DNA of 64,000 nucleotides from positions 4,216,001 through 4,280,000 of the forward strand of contig JAQFVV010006274.1 in assembly GCA_028023455.1 (NCBI GenBank), read 5' to 3'. Source of the stretch: Epiperipatus broadwayi (taxonomy: Eukaryota; Onychophora; Udeonychophora; Euonychophora; Peripatidae). Below, one piece after another: positions 61,101 through 64,000 of this stretch (positions are counted from its first letter, which is position 1; each line of letters begins with the position of its first letter). A model generated the notes under the pieces. It searched no databases and was not told the DNA's origin. It worked only from the letters and a program-made list of their open reading frames with translations. Both the position numbers and the translations under genes were made by a program.

Positions 61101-61788
61101 AAGATATAGCAGACTATTGCTTGCTTTACTGTGGCACTTCATTTGAAATATTAGCAAATAGTAGACAGGCTTGAATATTATATAAAAATGATGAATTTGC
61201 AACAGTTGATGGTTATAAAGTAGCCCTTTTATTTGTAAATGAACATATGAAGAAATAGATGATCTATTTGAGTTTTGGTTCCCAAATTTTTGAAATGAAA
61301 ACTATTTATTTATATGTTCATCTTGGAAGTTTAAAATCCAATGCCTTTCAAGTAAAAGCATGATGATCCTGTTCACATGATCAAATAGTTTTCTTGATAA
61401 GAAATTGTTTTTGGCTAATTGCCAATAGAACAATAAATACTTCTATAGTTTATTTAAAAGTATATTTGAACAAATAATTATTAGTTCTTTATAATCAATA
61501 TTTTTAAATTAAACAACTGACTTTCTTTTAAACTATAGTTTAACAAAGTCAACATTTATAAATTAAGAGTGCATAATATTTTAAAATAATAATGAAATAT
61601 TTTAAACCAATCAATGACATCACACTTCTAAATTAATAAAATTTCCTTTCTTTACATTTTCTTAATTTAAACACTAATTAAATATATTCCATAAAAAATA
61701 ATACAATTTTTATTACATTTAACAATTATAATATTTATTTATAAAAATTAAAAATTATAGTCTGACTTTTTATATATTATAACAGTCA
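58135..61788 (-). repeat. Right long direct repeat (putative 5' LTR), with nested insertion
   Basis: Pieces 58135-58845 and 60686-61788 match the left repeat. If the primer site at 58030-58047 is real, the repeat starts at 58051 (TGATAATAAA). Ends AACAGTCA at 61788. Confidence 0.65.
58846..60681 (+). mobile_element. Solo LTR (family U)
   Basis: 1836 bp with TG...CA ends (TGAGATGG...ACCACA), flanked by ACAT (58842-58845, 60682-60685); the left long repeat shows the empty site (ACACATCAAATAAC near 54060). The first 25 bp are a palindrome (TGAGATGG and CCATCTCA arms), which by analogy with the other families sets plus orientation. No coding frame inside. Confidence 0.75.
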
Positions 61789-64000
61789 TATTTGTGTGCT
61801 TATCTAACAAGATCTAGAAAGTGAGCAAAAGTACCCTGAATCCACTCATGCTCAAGATACACAAGTCAGGAGCAATCATGAATTCTCTGATTGCCCTTGT
61901 CTAAAGCTATAAGATTATGAACAAATCTTCTGAGAATAACAGATAAATTTTATTCACTCCAGTCCTGGAGTCACAGTGGAGAAATATGAGATCTACAGGG
62001 AAATTATAAAAAGAAAACCTATTAAATCTTAACTTAGAAAGAGACCCTAAGTATAACAATATTTAACAACCACATAAGTGAAATGTCAATGGCTAGCATA
62101 AAAAGAAAAGCATAAATTATAACATAACAATCCATCCATGATGAGTGAGAATGAAGCAACCCCAAAGAAAATATTATTGATAGTAATTGGTTATGATTTC
62201 TAAAAAATATCACTAAACTAATGAATGAGTAAGATTCAGTAAATGAGAATTAGATTTGCTTAAGTTAATTTACAGAAGTGATTATCATTAATTTTAAATA
62301 ATATCTATACTTAACGAACAATACATTTCTCTATACAGATTAAGGACTTACAAAATTAGATTCTGGTTCAGATCAAAGCTGAAACATTAATTATTATGGT
62401 GGGATGAACTGATGATGGGTAGAAAAACTTCAGATACCAAGGCATATATAAAATACATAATCTGAATCTGTGTCTTGAAGGTGCTTGCTCATGGGATTCA
62501 TTACCATGTAACTGGTTCCCTTCTACCATACCCATTGCTGTGAAAAAGACCTATTAGTCTGGGTGATCGAACAACTAACAAAGAAATCTGGATCCTTATG
62601 CTCCAGCCCTAAAAAAGAGTAATGGGGTGGCCATTAAAACCAAAACCCAGTTTAAGAAGAATTAGTTGTCTGAACTAAGAGCAATGGGGTGGCACTTAAA
62701 ACCAAAGCCCCTTCAATATAATATACAGCAATAAGTAATGGCACATATGCACTTCCTAAGTACACATTTGCCCCATTGACTACATTATTATATAACCAAA
62801 ATTAAGATGCTAAACATAAGTTTCTTTCCACGAAACAACCATATATCAATTCATAAATTAGCATTTATAATCATGTTACTAAAGAAATGTAATGAATCTA
62901 ATTTATTAAGATATATATATTGTGCCAAGGCCAAATTGGCACATGTGTATAGACTAATTTTGTCATGAAAAAAGAGTTTGAAATGAAAGTTAAAAAATCA
63001 TTGATTTAAGGTGGGAGGGGGATTTTCTTGGGGTTAGACTGAAGGTTTTATAAAGGGGAAGTAAGAGTTTATTATTATTAGTGAAATACAATTTAAAAGC
63101 TTTAAAAATATATATATCTCTTCATTTAAATTAAGGAAGAAAAATAATCTTAAAACTAGTTTTGATGTGTAGAGTAAAATTATATGTGTGTGTGCGAATG
63201 TAAAAAAAAATGTATCAGTATTAAATATTATAAATAAATGAAAAATATATTTAAAAAAAAACACAGTGGTGCGCTACTAATTAAAGATAGGAAAACAACA
63301 CATTTTGAAATAGCTACTACTAATTAAACAATCAATCAAAAAACACGTCAAAGGATTAATTGCTAAAGAATTTCGACAACAGATATTTGCCGGAGGATAT
63401 CGAAAAGAAAACACTTCGTTGGTATAAATACTGAATATTTTATTGGACAATGAGTTGAGACAGTTCAGTTGAGTTCACAAATCAATTGAGTCAGTTAATT
63501 TCAATCAGTTAAGTTAATGGTATTCAGAAACAAGATGCAGTGCTGAAAAGATTTTGGGAATGCACGTTTTTCTCCACACCCTGATGTCCGATGAAAACAG
63601 CAAGATCTACCCGTGAAATAATGTCAGCATAACATCTTAAAAAATCTCTGTCAGTATCTAATTGTCTCCAATAATAATAATCATGAAGAATAATGAAACT
63701 CATCAAGGAAACATCCCAGCTGGCTGGAAGTATTTGTAATGGAAATATCCTCACTGAAAGCAGCAACCAAAAAGAACAAAATTCTACATTTACATTCAAA
63801 ATCCTAGGTAAACATTTATTTATTATCATTTATACGTAGTAGCCACCACTGTAATTCGTAAATATTCAAGATTCAATTATATGAACTCTATCATACATAA
63901 AATGAACTATGGATATGTGTGTTTAAGTGTCAAATGCTATTAATGTTTTATTATTATATTTGTGAATGCTATATAAATTAATATGTGCGTGATCATTATA
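61789..64000. other. Right edge of the window, no supported gene
   Basis: 61800-62900 is moderately complex but unassigned. AGAG(T/C)AATGGGGTGG occurs at 62617 and 62678, a 61-bp imperfect tandem duplication ending in AAAACCAAA(A/G)CCC. From 63250 on the DNA is less AT-rich; a minus-strand frame (63524-63829) has balanced composition but no recognisable domain. Confidence 0.5.
63423..63520 (+). promoter_or_regulatory. Candidate core promoter with CAGTT/GAGTT repeats
   Basis: TATAAATA at 63423-63430 is followed ~40 bp later by a run of degenerate GAGTT/CAGTT pentamers (63450-63520), including TTCAGTTGAGTT. TCAGTT resembles the invertebrate initiator. Could be the promoter and leader of a retroelement or a host gene running off the window. 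Confidence 0.3.

Larger units (their letters stand above)
49574..61788 (-). mobile_element. LTR-like retroelement with orphan coiled-coil ORF
   Basis: Two diverged direct repeats (49574-55661 and 58135-61788; about 1.8-2 kb each after nested insertions are removed) flank ~2.4 kb with a minus-strand ORF. Both repeats end in AGTCA, where the last ~26-37 bp form a weak palindrome (TGACT/AGTCA arms; one mismatch in the first copy). A primer-site-like sequence sits at 58030-58047. No TSD or polypurine tract is clear and left boundaries are unsure, so an alternative is an old segmental duplication. Confidence 0.5.

Noticed and set aside
63524-63829. Minus-strand frame of 101 codons with balanced composition
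   Set aside because: No recognisable domain, no homologue in the window and no splice or promoter support on that strand; kept only as a note in the edge region.

Overview
The window is a piece of a very AT-rich (roughly three-quarters A+T by eye) animal genome made almost entirely of transposable elements nested in one another. I see no bacterial gene, operon, rRNA, tRNA or CRISPR array, and no convincing host exon. The mix of Ty3/Gypsy, Penelope-like (RT plus GIY-YIG), RTE-type LINE and Merlin DNA transposon fits an invertebrate metazoan such as a mollusc, arachnid, cnidarian or flatworm. The species cannot be fixed from the sequence alone. Many differences between copies are C-to-T or G-to-A, including CGA-to-TGA stops, as expected for old methylated repeats.

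Layout. 135-9846: a complete but decayed Ty3/Gypsy element on the minus strand with ~2 kb LTRs; its pol is split by a 1.36 kb Merlin-like non-autonomous element (5014-6377). 10694-14293: a non-coding LTR element (LTR - 0.66 kb - LTR) with a tRNA-Lys-type primer site. 15441-27734: a 12.3 kb Merlin-superfamily DNA transposon with huge (~2.15 kb net) inverted repeats around a broken ISXO2-like DDE transposase. Its left arm was later hit by a truncated LINE (15582-16868) and a full-length RTE LINE (18154-21440). 27849-34132: two Penelope-like copies, head to head, the left one carrying a solo LTR (28286-30300). 34133-47880: long AT-rich DNA with no gene, a few tandem repeats and small hairpin elements. 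47880-48130: a LINE RT scrap. 48641-48837: a 14-bp minisatellite. 49574-61788: an LTR-like pair around an orphan coiled-coil ORF (56297-57064), both repeats bombarded by solo LTRs of three families (49778-51423, 51753-53877, 58846-60681).

Most insertion boundaries are exact because each inserted element can be compared with an empty paralogous site (the opposite arm, the other PLE copy or the other LTR) and has a target-site duplication. Two patterns look worth following. First, every LTR family here has a 25-40 nt palindrome ending exactly at one LTR terminus. Second, the ends of both Merlin-type elements carry CTCF-like motifs, in convergent orientation, next to a TTTCTGTG/CACAGAAA hairpin. 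Related CTCF-like cores also sit near one end of two solo-LTR families.
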